50,584 bases of DNA from assembly GCA_040754075.1 (NCBI GenBank), contig JBFMDH010000017.1, positions 1 through 50,584 on the forward strand. Reading direction: 5' to 3'. A program made the translations under genes and the position numbers. Below are positions 34,647-44,187 of this stretch, piece after piece. Below the pieces are notes generated by a model. That model searched no databases and had not been told where the DNA came from. It saw nothing but the letters and a program-made list of their open reading frames with translations. Origin of the DNA: Acidobacteriota bacterium. GTDB taxonomy: Bacteria > Acidobacteriota > Blastocatellia > UBA7656. Position 1 is the first letter of the stretch, and each line of letters starts with the position of its first letter.

Positions 34647-35312
34647 TTAAATTTGTTTAAGGTGATGGTCGCACATTTCAAAGCGTTTCGGAAAACGCGC
34701 CGCGAGTTCGGCGTTGTGAGTAACCACCACGAGAATAGTCTGTTGTTTCCGGTGCAGTTCAAATAAAAGTCCGGCGACCGCTTCGGCGGAGTTGTGGTCG
34801 AGGTTGCCGGTCGGTTCATCGCACAAAAGCATCGTTGGTTGCATAATCAAGGCGCGGGCAATCGCTACACGTTGTTTTTCGCCGCCCGATAGTTCCGCCG
34901 GTCGATGGGTGAGTCGCTCGGTGAGTCCTACCTGCGCAAGCAAAGTTTTGGCGCGCGCCGTAAAATCTTCACCTTTTTCGGCAATCAGCGTCGGCGTCAG
35001 CACATTTTCCAAGACGGTGAGTTGCGGCAACAGACAATGGTCTTGAAAGACAAAGCCGATTTGTTGGTTGCGAAAGGTCGCGAGTTGCGCTTCATCAAGC
35101 GCGAAGGGATTTTGCCCATCGAGTGTGACACTCCCATTGGTTGGCGTATCGAGCGCGCCGAGAATGTAAAGCAGTGTGCTTTTGCCGCTGCCCGAAGGAC
35201 CCATAATCGAAACCGCGTCGCCGCGTTCAATTTTTAAGCTGATGTCTTCAAGCACCGGAAGCGTGCCGTTGGGTGTTGGGTAGGTTTTGGTTAAGTTGGT
35301 AATTTCGAGCAA
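34647..35312 (-). CDS. LolD/MacB-type ABC transporter ATPase
   Basis: 221 residues: Walker [10 protein letters not shown] (about 38-46), Q-loop [22 protein letters not shown], signature [15 protein letters not shown], Walker [14 protein letters not shown] and the H-loop VVVTHN. The ENVL pattern after the Q-loop fits the MacB/LolD group of ATPases that pair with FtsX-type permeases. The TTG start at 35312 has GAGG eight bases upstream. It is the first gene of an operon with the serine hydrolase and the long permease. Preceded by the palindrome at 35331-35490. Confidence 0.95.
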   Translation of the reverse strand: MLEITNLTKTYPTPNGTLPVLEDISLKIERGDAVSIMGPSGSGKSTLLYILGALDTPTNGSVTLDGQNPFALDEAQLATFRNQQIGFVFQDHCLLPQLTVLENVLTPTLIAEKGEDFTARAKTLLAQVGLTERLTHRPAELSGGEKQRVAIARALIMQPTMLLCDEPTGNLDHNSAEAVAGLLFELHRKQQTILVVVTHNAELAARFPKRFEMCDHHLKQI

Positions 35313-35330
35313 TCAGAGAACCTCTTTTTC

Positions 35331-35490
35331 ACCACTTGAGGAAGAAGAGAGAAAATGAGAAAGAGAGAATTTCATTCGACTCCTAAAAACATCCTGAAAT
35401 TCTAAAAATTGAGTTCACGGAAATGCTTGAAATCCGTTTGGTCTCCCTTTCTCCCTCTCTCCCCTTCTCCCCTTCTTCTTCACCTGTGGT
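35331..35490. repeat. Long purine/pyrimidine palindrome upstream of the ABC operon
   Basis: A purine-rich arm (from ACCACTTGAGGAAGAAG at 35331) faces a pyrimidine-rich arm ending CTTCTTCACCTGTGGT at 35490. The ends pair closely and the inner parts loosely. It fills the gap between the glycosyltransferase and ABC operons and could end the upstream transcript. Confidence 0.65.
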
Positions 35491-35510
35491 TATTTTTAAT
35501 CACTTTAACT

Positions 35511-36803
35511 TCATTGATTGATTAATCCTGTATAAACTTCGACGGCGCGTTCGGTCATGCGTTCGACGCTGTAATGTTTACGCACGCCCGCGTGTCCGTT
35601 GCGGCTGAGTTCTTCCGCCAACGCTCTATCCTGCCAGATGGCAAACAATCCGTCTGCTAAATTTTTAGCATCACCGGGTTCGACCAGGATACCGCCGGAA
35701 GTTTTCGCGATGATTTCAGGAAATGCGCCGTGTCGCGGTTGCACAACCGGAATGCCTGATGCCATCGCTTCAAATAAAAACAAGCCTTTCGGTTCATGAT
35801 AAGGCGTCGGCACCGAAAGCACATCGAGCGTATGCAGAAAATCGATTTTGCCCTGCCGGTCGAGCGAACCGCGATAGGTGAATTCATTGCTAAAGCCCCA
35901 ATCGCTTACCTGCTGTTTAATTTTATTGAAATAATCGTGATTTTCAGCGCCGAGGTATCCGGCAACTTCCAGACGCATCTTCGGCGCGTCCCGGCGTTCA
36001 CGCAAAAATTTGTAAGCTTCGGTTAAAACGTGCAGCCCTTTTTCGGGTGCAATGCGCGCAAAGTAGCCGACCGTAAAAATGTCCGCGTGGTTTTCGCGCT
36101 CTCGGCGCGAGTAGCCTTCGAGATTGATGCCAAGCGGCACGAGGTGAATTTTTTCCGGCGGAATGCGCAGATAATCTGCCATAAACTCCGCGTAGTAATT
36201 GCTCACCGCGATGAAGGCATCGACGTATTCGATATTGTCACGCACCAGATTCATGGCGGTTTGGCGGTAAGCGTCTTGCAGTCCGTCTAAAAATAAATCT
36301 TCGCCTTGCAGGGTGCAGACAATCGGTTTTTTAAGGGCTTCGCGCAGAGGTCGCGCAAGTCCGATGAGCAAGGCGTTCGGCAGATTGATGAGGTCAATGT
36401 CGGGTTCGGTCCTAAGCCAGTGAATGAGTTTATGAATCTCTTTGCGCTGAAAACCGTCTTCGCCTTTAAGGGTCGAGATGGTCATTTCGCCGAGCAGTTT
36501 GGGGTCAACGGCGATTGAGCGTTTCGCTGCCATTTTCAAAGCGAATTTTGAATCCCAGAGTTTGTCCAGTAGCCATGGGGTTTTGCGAAACAGGGCGGAG
36601 TGTTGTTCAAGGTAAACACTGATGCCGCCGAAAAAGACCTTTTCCTGCGAAACATTCACTTCATCGGTAAGCGTCGGCGTGTAGATAGGCACAAGCATTA
36701 CGTCGTGCCCCTGGCGTTTCATTTCCGCAGCCAGCGCATTATCGCGCAAACAACTGCCGCAATACATACCCGCTGCCCCAGCCGTGATGTAAATCAGTTT
36801 CAT
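35511..36803 (-). CDS. GT4-family glycosyltransferase
   Basis: 430 residues with two Rossmann halves. The N-terminal half starts LIYITAGAAGMYCGSCLRDNALA, the C-terminal half holds the sugar-nucleotide site EPKGLFLFEAMASGIPVVQPRHGAFPE (E-x7-E, near 345-370) and LVEPGDAKNLADGL. This is the GT-B fold of GT4 enzymes, which use nucleotide sugars to build polysaccharides or glycolipids. The acceptor is not known. GSCLRD at the start is common to a subset of GT4 enzymes from Acidobacteria and Planctomycetes, from memory. It stands alone between the ABC operon and the small gene at 36905. Confidence 0.92.
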   Translation of the reverse strand: MKLIYITAGAAGMYCGSCLRDNALAAEMKRQGHDVMLVPIYTPTLTDEVNVSQEKVFFGGISVYLEQHSALFRKTPWLLDKLWDSKFALKMAAKRSIAVDPKLLGEMTISTLKGEDGFQRKEIHKLIHWLRTEPDIDLINLPNALLIGLARPLREALKKPIVCTLQGEDLFLDGLQDAYRQTAMNLVRDNIEYVDAFIAVSNYYAEFMADYLRIPPEKIHLVPLGINLEGYSRRERENHADIFTVGYFARIAPEKGLHVLTEAYKFLRERRDAPKMRLEVAGYLGAENHDYFNKIKQQVSDWGFSNEFTYRGSLDRQGKIDFLHTLDVLSVPTPYHEPKGLFLFEAMASGIPVVQPRHGAFPEIIAKTSGGILVEPGDAKNLADGLFAIWQDRALAEELSRNGHAGVRKHYSVERMTERAVEVYTGLINQ

Positions 36804-36904
36804 CGTCGTTTTTGAATAGTAACCAGAAAAAGATTTGAAAGAAAGTTCGACCGGGTTTGTAGGAAAAATCTAAGCAGACTTAATTATCCAGGGGAATTCC
36901 AGTT

Positions 36905-37435
36905 TTACCAAATGATTGCTGCACCACCTTGTCTTCCGCCAGCAGCCAGGTCAGCAGAATAGATTATTTGGTTAGGATATTCAGGGCGGCTACTCAATGT
37001 AATAGCTAATGAAGTTGTACGAGCATCTTTTGGATACTTATCCCAACCGTTTTCTGTTTGCGTGTAGATTACGTTACAGCCATCTGGTTGATATAGGCGG
37101 GTTATTTCCATCGGAGGCGGCTGCCGATACATAATGATGAGCGCACGACTAAATTTTCCAAATTTGTTTCCGTGAACACCCTGACTTCTGAAGTGCAATT
37201 GACCTGTCAGTCCTTGGCTTTTGAGATATTGCATCTCTTCATCGGTTAGTTTGCAAGATGCACACTGATCAAAAACTGCTGGCAGTTCAATCATTCTAAG
37301 AGGTTCGGAATCTATTTCTAATTTATAAAAAACGACTTCTAGGTTTTGTGATGAGGTGGTTACATTAGCTACCAAAATGGAAGATATAACTACAATTAAA
37401 AACGAAAGAGTTGTTGTACGTACTAATCGTGTCAT
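36905..37435 (-). CDS. Small exported protein of unknown function
   Basis: 176 residues with a signal peptide or anchor (TTTLSFLIVVISSILVANV). Not recognised. After it are FYKLEIDSEPLRMIELP and CASCKLTDEEMQYL with a CxxC-like pair, then a beta-rich region and a Gly-rich end (AAGGRQGGAAIIW). The ATG has GGAGG five bases upstream, one of the best ribosome binding sites in the window, and the gene is more AT-rich than its neighbours. It begins 19 bases after the aldehyde dehydrogenase gene on the same strand, so it is probably in the same transcript. Confidence 0.65.
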   Translation of the reverse strand: MTRLVRTTTLSFLIVVISSILVANVTTSSQNLEVVFYKLEIDSEPLRMIELPAVFDQCASCKLTDEEMQYLKSQGLTGQLHFRSQGVHGNKFGKFSRALIIMYRQPPPMEITRLYQPDGCNVIYTQTENGWDKYPKDARTTSLAITLSSRPEYPNQIIYSADLAAGGRQGGAAIIW

Positions 37436-37454
37436 GAATTCCTCCATTGCCTAT

Positions 37455-38879
37455 TTAAGCCCTTGCGCGTTGAAATGCCCGCCGCGCATAGAGGTGTTCA
37501 AAGAGATTGCCTTCGTGCGGTTGATCCCAACCGATTTGCCAGGTCGGAATCGCGCCGATGTTTAAACGGTCAACCAAGCGCGAAGTAATCAAACGCTCGA
37601 TTAACGATTCATCCCGCGTGATTGCCGTTAGCACCAATGTCTGCCCCAGGCGTTCGGGAATTTCGTCTTGACTCACGGTCACGACACTTGCATAGGGGAA
37701 GAGGAATTCTTTATTCGCCAAAGTGTGTTCAGGCGAATTGCACAGCACCACGGTCGGCAGCAAGTAGGTACAGCCATTCAAATGCGCGATGCGTTCGCCG
37801 TTGCGATAAGCGGCGGTCAAATCCTGCGCGCCTTCTTCCATTAATCCGCCATCAACCATCGCCGAAATGCGTTCACCAACCGCGCCATCGGCAAACGGCG
37901 CGATTTGCGCGTTGTCATCATCGGCAGCCAGCGGCATCACTTGAGCGAAACGTTCAGCCAAGGCTTGAGCGATTTTATCTGCGTGACGCGGCACCCAGAC
38001 GCCCGAGGCATTGATGCACGAACGCCCGCCGTTTTCCAAAATCGAAGAAGCAATCACATCAATATATTTTTCCCATTCGTCTATACAATCTTCGCCGATG
38101 ACAACTTTGCTGTAACCGGGCCCGTGCAATTCAATGCGCGGGTCGTTTTTGAATTTGCCGACCGCCGCGACATCGCCGAACATCATGCCGCGCCCGCTCA
38201 TTCTTAAAATATCCGCCGCACCCGCGTGCGATGTCGGATAAAAATAAAATGCTTCACGCGAAATACCCGCTTTGATGAAGGCTTGAATGATGCGATAAGG
38301 CGACCACGGTTCAGCCGCGCCGGGTTTTAAAACCAGCGCCGTTTTGAGGGCAATCGCCGGAATCCACAATGAATGTACGCCGGGCGAATTGCTCGGCAAG
38401 ACGACGCCAAGCGTATCGCCGCGCGGGTAAAAACCGACCGCGTGACCTTCGTGAGCGCCAAACCCCGAATCGAGAATCTGCAAATCAAGTCCCCGTGTCA
38501 GCCCGTCAATAACGCTGCGCATCTGGGCGAGCGCGTTATAAATCTTGCGCATATTTTTGCGCACCATCACAAACGGCATGCCGGTGGTTGCCGATAACTG
38601 CTCGACATAATCCTGCGGCGATTGCTCGCCGTCACCAAGCGGCAAGCTATCGTTTAAAAAATATTCCGCAGCCTGCCTGGAAATCGCGAGTAACTCTTCG
38701 GTAGAAAATTTCGTCAGCGCCAGGCGGCTTTGGTGTTGGGTGAGCAGATCGCGGCGAATCAGACCGCCGTTGGCTTGCGAAATTTCCACAAAGGGTTCGC
38801 GGGTCTGATGATGCGGAGTCGTCGAAACGTCAACGCTTTTATAAGGATTGCCTTTTCTGAGAATGGGTATGTGTATCAT
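37455..38879 (-). CDS. Aldehyde dehydrogenase family protein (LuxC-size acyl reductase candidate)
   Basis: 474 residues. The opening IPILRKGNPYKSVDV is typical of a planctomycete/acidobacterial subfamily. The ALDH motifs appear: LGVVLPSNSPGVHSLWIPAIALKTALVLKPG (NAD site), ELHGPGYSKVVIGEDC in place of the usual ELGGK stretch, and NGGRSCINASGVW with the catalytic Cys. It should oxidise an aldehyde or, in LuxC-like enzymes, reduce an acyl group to an aldehyde; direction is unknown. Its length is near the about 480 residues of LuxC. It starts 24 bases after the GCS2-CBS gene and precedes a small exported protein, in the same operon as a LuxE-size adenylating enzyme. Confidence 0.88.
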   Translation of the reverse strand: MIHIPILRKGNPYKSVDVSTTPHHQTREPFVEISQANGGLIRRDLLTQHQSRLALTKFSTEELLAISRQAAEYFLNDSLPLGDGEQSPQDYVEQLSATTGMPFVMVRKNMRKIYNALAQMRSVIDGLTRGLDLQILDSGFGAHEGHAVGFYPRGDTLGVVLPSNSPGVHSLWIPAIALKTALVLKPGAAEPWSPYRIIQAFIKAGISREAFYFYPTSHAGAADILRMSGRGMMFGDVAAVGKFKNDPRIELHGPGYSKVVIGEDCIDEWEKYIDVIASSILENGGRSCINASGVWVPRHADKIAQALAERFAQVMPLAADDDNAQIAPFADGAVGERISAMVDGGLMEEGAQDLTAAYRNGERIAHLNGCTYLLPTVVLCNSPEHTLANKEFLFPYASVVTVSQDEIPERLGQTLVLTAITRDESLIERLITSRLVDRLNIGAIPTWQIGWDQPHEGNLFEHLYARRAFQRARA

Positions 38880-38903
38880 AAATTTGTCGCTCGCATAAAG
38901 GTT

Positions 38904-40841
38904 TTAGCTGACCGGGTCGTCGTTTTCAATCTCTGAAAAAATTTTTCTAATTAAATCGGCGGAAATGGTTAAAAAATCATATGCGGTGACGATGCCAACC
39001 AGTTGACCGTCTTCAACGATTGGCAAACAGCCGACGCGATGTTCGCGCATCAGTTCCATCGCTTCGATAATCGAGGTGTCGGGGGTTGCGGTGAGCGGCT
39101 CCGATTTCATAATCTCTTTCACTTTAATCGGCTCGGATTTTTTATCGGTCGTGCGATGATAGAGCATCTTGAGCAAATCTCTATGCGACACCAGACCGAT
39201 CAAATGTCCTTCATTGTCTTCAACCGGAATGTGACGAATGTGCCGCCAATCCATCACCGATGCCGCGAGGTCAATCAAATCATCGGGTCTTAGAGTAAAC
39301 AAATCCGTCGTCATAAATTGACTGAGGGTGCGAAAACTATTCGCCCAATCGCGAAAGCCCGACAGTTTGGCGAGTTCCCAAGTGTGCACCGGGTTATTCA
39401 GCTTTTGTTCTTTGAGCATGGTTGCCACCAGTGCCTGATGCCTTTGTTCGCGCGTACCCTGTTCGTGCATCGCCGCAAGCGAACGCAATATCCAGAGCGA
39501 GCCGTTCTGGTCGCGCCTGACGCGCTCTTCGATGGTGCCAAGATAACGGTCGCGGTCTTCCACCGGCACGGCGGCTTTTTCCAGCCCTTGATGCGCCAGC
39601 GGCAAGAGATGGTCGAGAACGAGTTCCGGCGCGGGAATCCGGCGACCGTTCACCCAACTGAATTGCGCATTCAATCCGTGCCGCGCCGCCGCATAAAAAT
39701 TCTCTTTCGCATCATCGAACGACATGATTTGCCGGACGTCACCATATTCATCCGGGAGCGCGTTCATCAGTCCCAGAAAAAACGCAGCGTTTGCTATTTC
39801 ATCGAGCATCGTTGGACCCGACGGAATGACGCGGTTTTCAATCCGCAGATGCGCTTTGCCGTCGAGTATGCCGTAACAAGGGCGATTCCAACGCCAGACC
39901 GTGCCATTATGTAAACGCAACGCCGAAAGCTCCGGGAGTTTGCCGCGTTCAAGCGCGCCCAGCGGGTCTTCTTCTATATGCTTGGTCAAAATCACACGGT
40001 AGCGCGCCACCTGTTCGCGAAAAATTTCCAGAATCGAATGCGCCAACCACTGATTGCCAAAGGTGACGCGCGCCGGATAGCCGCGCACATAGCGCGCGCT
40101 TGAGCGTTCATCAACCGAATGTTGAAAGAGCGCGATTCGCGTTTCGTGCCACAAACGATTGCCGAGCAATAGCGGCGAATTGGTTGAGACCGCCATCACC
40201 GGCGCGGTTATCGCCTGCGCCAGATTATAAAAGCCGACGAACTCTTGGGCGCTGACTTGCAAGTGAACCTGAAAGCTTGTGCAACAGGCTTCCAGCATGA
40301 CGTTATCGTGGGTCAGGTGCAGGGCATCCAAACCTTTGATGTAAACATTAAAAGAGCCGCCGCGCAGCAGATTCACAGCGCGATTGAGTTCGGCGTATCG
40401 CGGATTGGGCGCAAGGTTTTCAAGGGACAAATCTGAATGACGAATGGTCGGTAAGATGCCGGTTAAAACAATATCGGCATCACAGGCTTGTGCGCCGCGT
40501 CTGGCAATGGCAACAACCTCTTCCAACTCGCGTTCCATCAATTGCAGACAGCGACCTTGAAAAAGTTGTGGCGAAAGATTGGCTTCGAGATTGAACCTGC
40601 CGATTTCCGTAGTAAGCCGCGGGTCTTTACCTTCAGCGAGAATCTCCATAGAGACCGGCGCAGGACGCATGGAATCATCCACCAGAAACATCTCCTGCTC
40701 GGCTCCGATTCTGCGCGCGCCGCTTTCAATCAACCCGCTTTCCAACATCTGTTCAAGCGCGGCAATATCGGCAAGCAACGATTGCATAAACCCGAGCGCC
40801 TGCCGGTCATCATGTTCGAGAGCAATATCATGTTCCCCCAT
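38904..40841 (-). CDS. GCS2-type carboxylate-amine ligase fused to two CBS domains
   Basis: About 645 residues. The N-terminal 500 residues match the glutamate-cysteine ligase GCS2 group, with [11 protein letters not shown], a long beta-sheet core ([22 protein letters not shown]) and the catalytic region [13 protein letters not shown]. Two CBS motifs follow at about 505-640 ([31 protein letters not shown] and [30 protein letters not shown]), which bind adenosine nucleotides and usually regulate. The enzyme should join a carboxylate to an amine with ATP; the substrates are unknown. Start set at the ATG at 40841, which has GGGG six bases upstream. It lies between the nuclease remnant and the ALDH gene, 24 bases from the latter. 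Confidence 0.9.
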   Translation of the reverse strand: MGEHDIALEHDDRQALGFMQSLLADIAALEQMLESGLIESGARRIGAEQEMFLVDDSMRPAPVSMEILAEGKDPRLTTEIGRFNLEANLSPQLFQGRCLQLMERELEEVVAIARRGAQACDADIVLTGILPTIRHSDLSLENLAPNPRYAELNRAVNLLRGGSFNVYIKGLDALHLTHDNVMLEACCTSFQVHLQVSAQEFVGFYNLAQAITAPVMAVSTNSPLLLGNRLWHETRIALFQHSVDERSSARYVRGYPARVTFGNQWLAHSILEIFREQVARYRVILTKHIEEDPLGALERGKLPELSALRLHNGTVWRWNRPCYGILDGKAHLRIENRVIPSGPTMLDEIANAAFFLGLMNALPDEYGDVRQIMSFDDAKENFYAAARHGLNAQFSWVNGRRIPAPELVLDHLLPLAHQGLEKAAVPVEDRDRYLGTIEERVRRDQNGSLWILRSLAAMHEQGTREQRHQALVATMLKEQKLNNPVHTWELAKLSGFRDWANSFRTLSQFMTTDLFTLRPDDLIDLAASVMDWRHIRHIPVEDNEGHLIGLVSHRDLLKMLYHRTTDKKSEPIKVKEIMKSEPLTATPDTSIIEAMELMREHRVGCLPIVEDGQLVGIVTAYDFLTISADLIRKIFSEIENDDPVS

Positions 40842-40949
40842 AAACATCCCCTAATGATTCGTTCAAATGACTGCTGATTTCACGGGGGATATCTCAATTT
40901 TGAAAAGCTGCTTTAACGCCTGAAAAAAAGCCTTCTTGCACACCCGCTT

Positions 40950-41821
40950 CTAATGAGTCGAGGAATTTTTATCGAGCCAGGCAATGAGGTCAGCTTTGGT
41001 TTTGAAATCCAATAACTCATCGCTCATTTTTTCAAGCTGTTTTGAAGAAAGACTTTCTATTTGACGATGGATTTTAGGCGACAACCTGCCAAGCTTACGA
41101 GTCAGCAATCGCAAAACGATATTTTGTTCGCCTTGAACCAAACCTCGCTTCACGCCCTTTTGTAAAATGTCCTGATAAACCGATGATTCTTCCAACATAT
41201 CGCTCTCCTTCAAAATCCCATAAACGATATTTTTATTGTACCGCAATCCCGCCAACACTTGAGAAAAAGTCAGCGTCTCGCGTCGTTGTTGTGACGATTT
41301 TAACATACCAATCCGGCTCGCCAATTCGCTCAATAAACTTTCGCCGGATTCGGTTCGGCATAACGCCGCCAAAGGAAGCAAGCCGCCGAATTTCATTAAG
41401 GCTTTTGCGTCCTGTTCCCACATTCGCACCACCGTATAGGCATGATGCGTATGTTCATCGCGATATTCGTCAACCACTTTTTCGCCGGTCGCTTTCAAAA
41501 CAATCAAAACTTGCCGGATGGGATTAGTAAGGTGCAAGCGTTTGAGACCAACGTAATAATCAAGCATCCTGAGCGGCAAAGGAATTTTACTTTGCGCAGT
41601 GGTTTGAAATTCAATATGAAAAATCTCGCCGGTTTTAGCTGACAAAATTACCGAATCGGCGCGAATTGGCTCACGACTCATTTCGGTTTTAATATTTTCA
41701 CTTTGCCGCTGCGCACCCCGAAAAGCCACTGCACGAATTGCTCAGGATACCTTTCCGCAAGTTCTTTGCAGAGATTGTCGCTGGCTATCGGTTTGGATTC
41801 GGTATCCGGTTGCCCATCCAA
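40950..41821 (-). pseudogene. Rpn/DUF4351-like PD-(D/E)XK nuclease gene with a frameshift
   Basis: The frame that begins with TTG at 41821 reads DGQPDTESKPIASDNLCKELAERYPEQFVQWLFGV and ends in a stop after KVKILKPK. The continuing protein is in another frame: ENIKTEMSREPIRADSVILSAKTGEIFHIEFQTTAQSK. Adding one A to the four-A run at 41687-41690 joins the two frames into one protein with the family's DNLCKxLAE start, EPIRAD and HIEFQT active-site stretch, and the DUF4351-like end. It may be a one-base deletion, a sequence error or programmed slippage. The TTG starts three bases from the stop codon of the LuxE-like gene, with GGAG ten bases upstream inside that gene. Confidence 0.8.
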
Positions 41822-41823
41822 TT

Positions 41824-42921
41824 TCAATAAACTCCTTCAACCACTTTGGTCTGGAAGCGTGAGAAGGGGCGCACATTGCGAACTCCATCCCAGGGGTATT
41901 TTTCACAGGGCAACTCGCGTTCGGCTTCGTCACGTTCCAAAAATCGTGGCATGAAAAATTCTTTAGTAAGCGTCGTGAGCCGCACTCTTCCGGTCTTTCC
42001 GTATTCGACAACGCTATCGGTTTCATCCGGGTCAACGACTTCAATCATGGCGCGCGGCGACGGTGGATAATAGATAATCGCGTAATTGTCTGCCGGGTCG
42101 AAGGGTTTATGCGTCGCCAGTCCCATTAACGTATTGCCATAGGTCGGCGCAAAATAACCGCCTTCCATTAATTCTTCAACGGCAAAGCGATGAAATTGCG
42201 GGGTCATTTCCGTGCCACCACAAAATACGCCTCGGATACCGGCTTTCTTGAGCGAGATTTTTTCACATAATGCTTCAAGTAATTTAGGCGTCGTAAACAG
42301 ACATTGAATGTTATCGTGGGCTTTGATTAACGTCAGCGCCTGATTGATCACATGGTCTTTGTAAGCCTGCGCGATTTCGGCTTCGCCCCACTTGAGCAGC
42401 TTGATAAAAAAGCGCGGGTCGAGGTCAATCATAAAACAGATGCCGCCGCGAAATTGCGCCAGATGTTCAATCGCCAGTCTCAGTCGTCGCGGACCCGATG
42501 GCCCAACCATCAACCAGTCCGCGCCTTTCGGAAAAAATTCATCGGGCAGGGTTTCACTGAAGAGTTCATAGTCAATGCGAAAATCATTGATGGCGATGCG
42601 CGATTTAGGAACGCCCGTTGACCCGCCGGTTTCAAATGTATAAATCGGTTTATCGGCATAGGCTTTCGGGACCCAGCGGCGCACGGGACCGCCGCGCAAC
42701 CATTCATCCTGAAAATTGCCAAACAGATTCAGGTCATCATAGGTTTTGATGTCTTTACGCGGATCAAAATCCAAGGTCTTTGCCCGCTCTAACCAGAAAG
42801 GGCAGCCGGTTTCCGGGTTAAAATGCCACTGAACAACTTCGCGCACCCAGGCATCCAATCGCTCGCGTGCGCTCTTCATCTGTGCTTGCATATCGGTTTC
42901 CGTTCTTGATTTCAATTTCAT
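41824..42921 (-). CDS. LuxE/PaaK-like adenylating enzyme
   Basis: 365 residues with the adenylation loop TFETGGSTGVPKSRIA near 92-107, a variant of the T(S/T)GTTGxPK P-loop of acyl-AMP-forming enzymes. Later come FTTPKLLEAL, FCGGTEMTPQFH and FAPTYGNTLMG, which fit the phenylacetate-CoA ligase/LuxE group. It lacks the C-terminal lid domain of PaaK, and its length is close to LuxE acyl-protein synthetase (about 370). A Cys in ELPCEKYPWDG near the C-terminus could be an acyl-acceptor candidate. It probably activates a carboxylic acid with ATP. First gene of the cluster that also holds GCS2-CBS and ALDH; divergent from the YbaK gene. The start has only GAGAGA close upstream. Confidence 0.85.
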   Translation of the reverse strand: MKLKSRTETDMQAQMKSARERLDAWVREVVQWHFNPETGCPFWLERAKTLDFDPRKDIKTYDDLNLFGNFQDEWLRGGPVRRWVPKAYADKPIYTFETGGSTGVPKSRIAINDFRIDYELFSETLPDEFFPKGADWLMVGPSGPRRLRLAIEHLAQFRGGICFMIDLDPRFFIKLLKWGEAEIAQAYKDHVINQALTLIKAHDNIQCLFTTPKLLEALCEKISLKKAGIRGVFCGGTEMTPQFHRFAVEELMEGGYFAPTYGNTLMGLATHKPFDPADNYAIIYYPPSPRAMIEVVDPDETDSVVEYGKTGRVRLTTLTKEFFMPRFLERDEAERELPCEKYPWDGVRNVRPFSRFQTKVVEGVY

Positions 42922-43017
42922 TCTCTCTAATTGATAAAATGGCTGGCGAAAATTCGATTGTTGCCGCTCAGTAAGAAGGCTGTCAAGATAGACAAGGATT
43001 TAGTAAAAAGGATAGAA

Positions 43018-43057
43018 GATTTAGGGTTTAGGATTTAGCTAAACGCAGCCCTAAATC
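43018..43057. repeat. Short inverted repeat with GATTTAG heptamers
   Basis: GATTTAG, GGTTTAG and GATTTAG run in tandem at 43018-43038. GATTTAGGG pairs with CCCTAAATC at 43049-43057. It lies 22 bases before the start of the YbaK gene. Confidence 0.7.
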
Positions 43058-43078
43058 CGCTACCCTTGCAGGAGAAAA

Positions 43079-43567
43079 ATGGCAAAAGCAGATTATCCGA
43101 TTACTCAAGCTGTGCGTGTTTTGCGTGATAAGAAAATCACCTTCACGCCGCACCTTTATGATTATCAGGAAAAAGGCGGCACGCGGCGCTCTTCCGAAGA
43201 ACTCGGCGTCGATGAACATACGGTTGTGAAAACTCTGGTGATGGAAGATGAAGCGCGGCGGGCGCTGATTGTCTTGATGCACGGCGACCGCGAAGTTTCG
43301 ACCAAACAACTCGCCCGCCAGCTTGGCGTCAAAAGCATTCAACCTTGCGACCCGAACACCGCGCAAAAACACACGGGTTATTTAGTCGGCGGCACCAGTC
43401 CTTTTGGCACGCGCGCGAATTTGCCGGTCTATGTAGAGCGGACGGTTTTCGCTTTGCCGAAAATTTATATCAACGGCGGCAAACGCGGTTTTTTAGTTGA
43501 AATCAACCCCCAGGTGCTGCGCGAAGTGTTGCCGGTAACCGAAGTCGAAGTGGCGATTGCTCTTTGA
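43079..43567 (+). CDS. ybaK: Cys-tRNA(Pro) deacylase, YbaK family
   Basis: 162 residues with the YbaK/EbsC fold: an N-terminal AVRVLRDKKITFTPHLYDYQ, then GVDEHTVVKTLVMEDE and HGDREVSTKQLARQLGVKSI. The active-site loop GGTSPFGTRANLPVYVE follows and NGGKRGFLVEI closes the domain. The enzyme removes Cys mis-charged on tRNA(Pro) by prolyl-tRNA synthetase and is usually a free-standing cytoplasmic trans-editing enzyme. Length and motifs fit the family, with the catalytic Lys probably in KTLVMEDE. The ATG has GGAG five bases upstream. Divergent from the LuxE-like gene. Confidence 0.93.
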   Translation: MAKADYPITQAVRVLRDKKITFTPHLYDYQEKGGTRRSSEELGVDEHTVVKTLVMEDEARRALIVLMHGDREVSTKQLARQLGVKSIQPCDPNTAQKHTGYLVGGTSPFGTRANLPVYVERTVFALPKIYINGGKRGFLVEINPQVLREVLPVTEVEVAIAL

Positions 43568-43689
43568 AGGTTGATGGAATTTTCTCATTGCGCGTTGCAG
43601 AGCGTGCGGGCTTCGCTTACCCTGAGTATTTGCTGACCGGATGTCAGTAGCCCGACCCTGCTGCCAAAATATGCTCTAAAGGACAATTC

Positions 43690-43908
43690 ATGATTGTAGA
43701 TTTCAGTGAAATCAAACATTTGATACCGATGTACATTTTTAACGAATACGGACAACTCACGGGCAACTATGTTTATGGAAATAAAATTGTCTGCGAAGTC
43801 ACCGACGGGCGCGTAAAAATCTGGCTCGACCGAGAGTCTTATGATGCCAAAGACCCTGAACGTTTAATCTGCGATTATGAAGAAGACGTGCTGCGCGGGT
43901 TGAAATAA
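43690..43908 (+). CDS. Small unknown protein
   Basis: 72 residues, not recognised. It reads as a mixed alpha/beta domain: VDFSEIKHLIPMYIFNEYG, LTGNYVYGNKIVCEV, GRVKIWLDRESYD and a C-terminal helix (ICDYEEDVLRGL). No signal peptide or membrane span. The ATG has AAAGGA six bases upstream, which supports expression. It and the next gene are compact, AT-rich and in the same direction as ybaK, with 122 bases between. Confidence 0.6.
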   Translation: MIVDFSEIKHLIPMYIFNEYGQLTGNYVYGNKIVCEVTDGRVKIWLDRESYDAKDPERLICDYEEDVLRGLK

Positions 43909-43953
43909 GATTTGTAAAAAAGCAATTAAAATTTGTGAAGTAGCGAAACTCAC

Positions 43954-44178
43954 ATGACACCAGAAAAGAAAAAAGAGAAATTGGACTCACTGGCGCATCA
44001 GCTTTTCAAGGTTAGTAAAGAACTTGAAAAATTGATACCTGAACTTGCACTTGATAGCGACCAAGAAACTGCTCAATCAATTATTGAAGATTTATTTTGG
44101 GCAGTTGAAAATTGCACCACGATAGGACTTCATCAAATGGATAAGGCTCTTAATGATTCCTTGAGTAGTGTGAAATGA
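43954..44178 (+). CDS. Small helical unknown protein
   Basis: 74 residues, not recognised. Strongly helical and amphipathic: KEKLDSLAHQLFKVSKELEKLIPELAL, then ETAQSIIEDLFWAVENCTTIGLHQMDKAL. It could be a small coiled-coil or regulatory protein. No good ribosome binding site is visible. Forty-five bases downstream of the previous small gene, so the two may be co-transcribed. It ends next to the convergent MsrQ gene. Confidence 0.5.
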   Translation: MTPEKKKEKLDSLAHQLFKVSKELEKLIPELALDSDQETAQSIIEDLFWAVENCTTIGLHQMDKALNDSLSSVK

Positions 44179-44187
44179 TGCGAAGTA

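Noticed and set aside
37455-42921. A complete bioluminescence lux operon.
   Set aside because: No luxA, luxB or luxD-like gene is present, and the identity with LuxC and LuxE is only by length and general motif. Only a possible acyl-reduction chemistry is claimed.
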